The notes below the pieces were generated by a model. That model saw only the letters and a program-made list of their open reading frames with translations, had not been told where the DNA came from and did not search any database. A DNA stretch of 64,000 bases from Methylomonas methanica (GTDB taxonomy: Bacteria; Pseudomonadota; Gammaproteobacteria; Methylococcales; Methylomonadaceae), in the NCBI GenBank assembly GCA_001644045.1, contig LUUF01000056.1, positions 62,001-126,000 of the forward strand. Direction: 5' to 3'. Position 1 is the first letter of the stretch; each line of letters opens with the position of its first letter. This document shows positions 62,376 through 64,000 of this stretch, one piece after another. The translations under genes were made by a program, and so were the position numbers.

Positions 62376-62744
62376 ATGAATACAGACCCTGAAACTCCCG
62401 TTAACACCCCGTCATGGTTGGGTATCGGCGCCCTCTTAGCTGCTTTAGGGGCTTCGGCCTGTTGTGTTGGGCCTTTTTTGCTGTTGTCGTTGGGTATTGG
62501 CGGCGCATGGATCAGCACGTTGACGGCTATGGAACCGGCCCGGCCATTTTTCATTATCCTGACCCTGATTTTTATAGGACTCGGCTATCGAAAACTCTAT
62601 CTAACACCTGATCGCTGTGCGGTGGGTGAAATCTGTGCCACATCCGACAACCAACAACGGCAGCGCTTACTGTTTTGGTTGGGTTCCGCATTCATTTTGA
62701 GTCTGCTGGCCTTTCCCTGGTTAGCGCCTTTTTTCATGGCTTGA
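62376..62744 (+). CDS. merT: Mercuric ion transporter MerT
   Basis: The 122-residue protein has three membrane helices. Cys29-Cys30 in the first helix (ALGASACCVGPFLLLSLG) and Cys81/Cys87 in the cytoplasmic loop (RCAVGEIC) are the Hg(II) relay residues of MerT. It would take Hg(II) from MerP and pass it inward. Its ATG follows GGAG and it lies 11 bases from merP. Confidence 0.93.
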   Translation: MNTDPETPVNTPSWLGIGALLAALGASACCVGPFLLLSLGIGGAWISTLTAMEPARPFFIILTLIFIGLGYRKLYLTPDRCAVGEICATSDNQQRQRLLFWLGSAFILSLLAFPWLAPFFMA

Positions 62745-62755
62745 GAGAAATCGAT

Positions 62756-63082
62756 ATGACAATTAAAACCGGTTTGTTAATTTTGGGCTTGTCATCAACC
62801 GCTCTATGGATGCCAGCGGCCGATGCTGAAACCACAGCGGCACAGCCAAACCAACAACAAACGGTGACGCTGAAGATAGAGAATATGACCTGTAGCCTAT
62901 GTACAGTCACTATCAAGAAAGCCCTACAGAAAGTCGACGGCGTGCAAAAAGTGGCTGTCGATTACGATGCCAAAACGGCCGTGGTTACTTTCGACAGCCA
63001 CAAAACCAATAACGCCACCTTGATCAAAGCCACGACGGATGCCGGTTATCCGGGTTCCCTAGCTACACCTATTACCCGATAA
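62756..63082 (+). CDS. merP: Periplasmic mercury-binding protein MerP
   Basis: The 108-residue protein has a signal peptide (LLILGLSSTALWMPAADAE) and one heavy-metal-associated domain with MTCSLC (Cys46, Cys49) and GYPGSL near the end. It binds Hg(II) in the periplasm and hands it to MerT. ATG 62756 is chosen at the signal peptide. Confidence 0.92.
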   Translation: MTIKTGLLILGLSSTALWMPAADAETTAAQPNQQQTVTLKIENMTCSLCTVTIKKALQKVDGVQKVAVDYDAKTAVVTFDSHKTNNATLIKATTDAGYPGSLATPITR

Positions 63083-63099
63083 GGCCGAGGATAGCGTCT

Positions 63100-63516
63100 A
63101 TGTCTAATTGCTGCGGCCCCACCAAAACCAAACAGATTTGTCCTGAATGTGGTTCCTCGTGCAAAAGCGTCGGCATGCTTACGTTGTACCATCAGGTACG
63201 GTTTCCCGAGAATCAGTCAATCGTTACCGATAGCTATTATTTTTGCCCGGCAAAAACATGCCCGATTGCCTACTTCTCCAATGCCGGCAACACCATCCCC
63301 AAACAGCACTTGCGAAGCTATCAATCGATTCAGAACGATGCGCTTTGTTATTGCTTTGACATAGATACCGCGCAATATTTATCGGCATCAAACGATCATA
63401 AGGCAGAGCAGATCAAGGCTTTCATCGTGCAACGCACCAAAGCAGGCGAATGCGCCTGTGAAATCAGGAACCCATCAGGCCAATGCTGTTTAGCAAATTT
63501 CAAACGTTTTGAATGA
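63100..63516 (+). CDS. CopZ-type cysteine-rich metallochaperone
   Basis: The 138-residue protein starts MSNCCG and has CPECG...C (residues 14-21), a YYFCPAKTCPIAYFS motif, an ALCYCFDID segment and a closing EIRNPSGQCCLANFKR. This is the zinc/[2Fe-2S]-binding N-terminal region of the CopZ family, here without the HMA domain. Such genes sometimes follow merTP and may bind Hg or Cu in the cytoplasm. It begins 17 bases after merP, so it belongs to the mer operon. Confidence 0.82.
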   Translation: MSNCCGPTKTKQICPECGSSCKSVGMLTLYHQVRFPENQSIVTDSYYFCPAKTCPIAYFSNAGNTIPKQHLRSYQSIQNDALCYCFDIDTAQYLSASNDHKAEQIKAFIVQRTKAGECACEIRNPSGQCCLANFKRFE

Positions 63517-63716
63517 GTGACGTATCGTTGTCGAATTATTGCCGGAAACCAGCCAAGCGAACTCCGGGCATTTTTTCCGGCTTTCAAAGCCGCGAAATAT
63601 TGCACTATTAGTGGCAAAAAATCCTGTAACTATCAATCAGCCTCTATTTACAAACGGCTGTTCTATAGCAGAAAGAGAGACTTGTTTATGTGTACCAATA
63701 TTGATACGCTACGCGA

Positions 63717-64000
63717 ATGAATCCAATCCTTTCTGTTAGATTTTTTGCAACTTAAGCAGGTAGCGAACCTGTTAGAGAATGGTTGAAAGCGTTATCTGCT
63801 CAGGATAAAAAAACGATTGGCGAAGATATTAAAACGGCGCAGTTCGGTTGGCCTCTCGGCATGCCTTTAATCGATCACCTTGAAGGCGATATTTGGGAAG
63901 TCAGAATTAAGCTGGATAATCGGATAGCGCGAGTTCTGTTTGTCATCGTCAACCAAACGATGATTTTGCTGCATGGTTTTATCAAGAAAAATCAAAAGAC
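63717..64000 (+). pseudogene. HigB/Gp49-type toxin gene with nonsense codon (partial)
   Basis: From ATG 63717 the frame reads MNPILSVRFFAT, TAA (63753-63755), and then on without break: AGSEPVREWLKALSAQDKKT, IGEDIKTAQFGWPLGMPLID, HLEGDIWEVRIKLDNRIARV, LFVIVNQTMILLHGFIKKNQ to the right edge. This is the RelE/HigB (phage Gp49-like) mRNA-interferase family, with KxIGEDIK, GxWEVR and LLHGFIKK. Homologs run through the position of the TAA, so the toxin is probably inactivated, unless a downstream start is used. The antitoxin would lie outside the window. Confidence 0.8.

Overview
The window is accessory-rich DNA of moderate GC from a Gram-negative bacterium, most likely a gammaproteobacterium. TonB uptake, Fur-box-like sites, an F/SXT-type conjugation operon, RND efflux and an HU protein all point that way. 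A methanotroph-like (Methylococcales) host is plausible from the overall style and a short palindromic repeat, but no methane-oxidation gene is present to prove it. Most of the left 40 kb is coded on the minus strand. No rRNA, tRNA, CRISPR array, integrase or relaxase was found.

1-10.3 kb: a type I restriction-modification operon transcribed leftward in the order hsdR, hsdM, DUF1016 nuclease, hsdS, and then a very large unrecognised protein that runs off the left edge and carries a GDID...ECK (PD-(D/E)XK) motif. The DUF1016 gene contains a regular array of CAGACA-TGTCTG palindromes. A palindromic element separates it from hsdM and has left a duplicated hsdM 3' end.

10.5-21.8 kb: a nearly intact siderophore operon: TonB receptor, ATP-grasp ligase, two IucA/IucC (NIS) synthetases around an MFS exporter, PLP decarboxylase, HpcH/HpaI-type protein, and a frameshifted PepSY protein. 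The gene order is that of vibrioferrin (pvsABCDE plus receptor), with an added SbnG-like gene. A Fur-box-like site lies upstream.

21.9-25.4 kb: a graveyard of mostly iron-related remnants (exbD, encapsulated-ferritin and IS110 fragments) around an intact hemP-type pair preceded by a strong Fur-box match.

25.4-39.3 kb: an HU gene convergent with a conjugation operon (traL-E-K-B-dsbC-traV-traA-RRXRR-traC-trbI-trhF-trbC/traW-traU-traN). The RRXRR gene is a stand-alone 87-residue protein resembling the N-terminal domain of IscB nucleases. Mating-pair genes traF, traH and traG and the DNA-processing genes are not in the window.

39.7-53.5 kb: metal-resistance modules. These are czcCBA with an embedded ynfA-like gene; a leftward operon of CadC-like repressor, V4R protein, MtrA-like/DUF4346 protein, thioredoxin-fold protein and CcdA-like protein; a divergent CadA/ZntA ATPase; a small lipoprotein; a DUF2703 protein; and a small secreted protein.

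53.5-64 kb: structured non-coding DNA, an intact IS5-family element with TAA duplications, an export operon (NodT-type outer membrane factor, HlyD protein, RbbA-like ABC protein, YhhJ-like permease) headed by a TetR remnant, then merR-merT-merP with a CopZ-type metallochaperone but no merA, and a HigB/RelE-type toxin gene with a nonsense codon at the right edge.

The two most promising leads for undescribed biology are the CadC-controlled MtrA-like operon, in which the family's corrinoid-ligand histidine appears conserved, and the enlarged restriction locus with its giant nuclease-motif protein. The free-standing RRXRR protein inside the conjugation operon is a close third.
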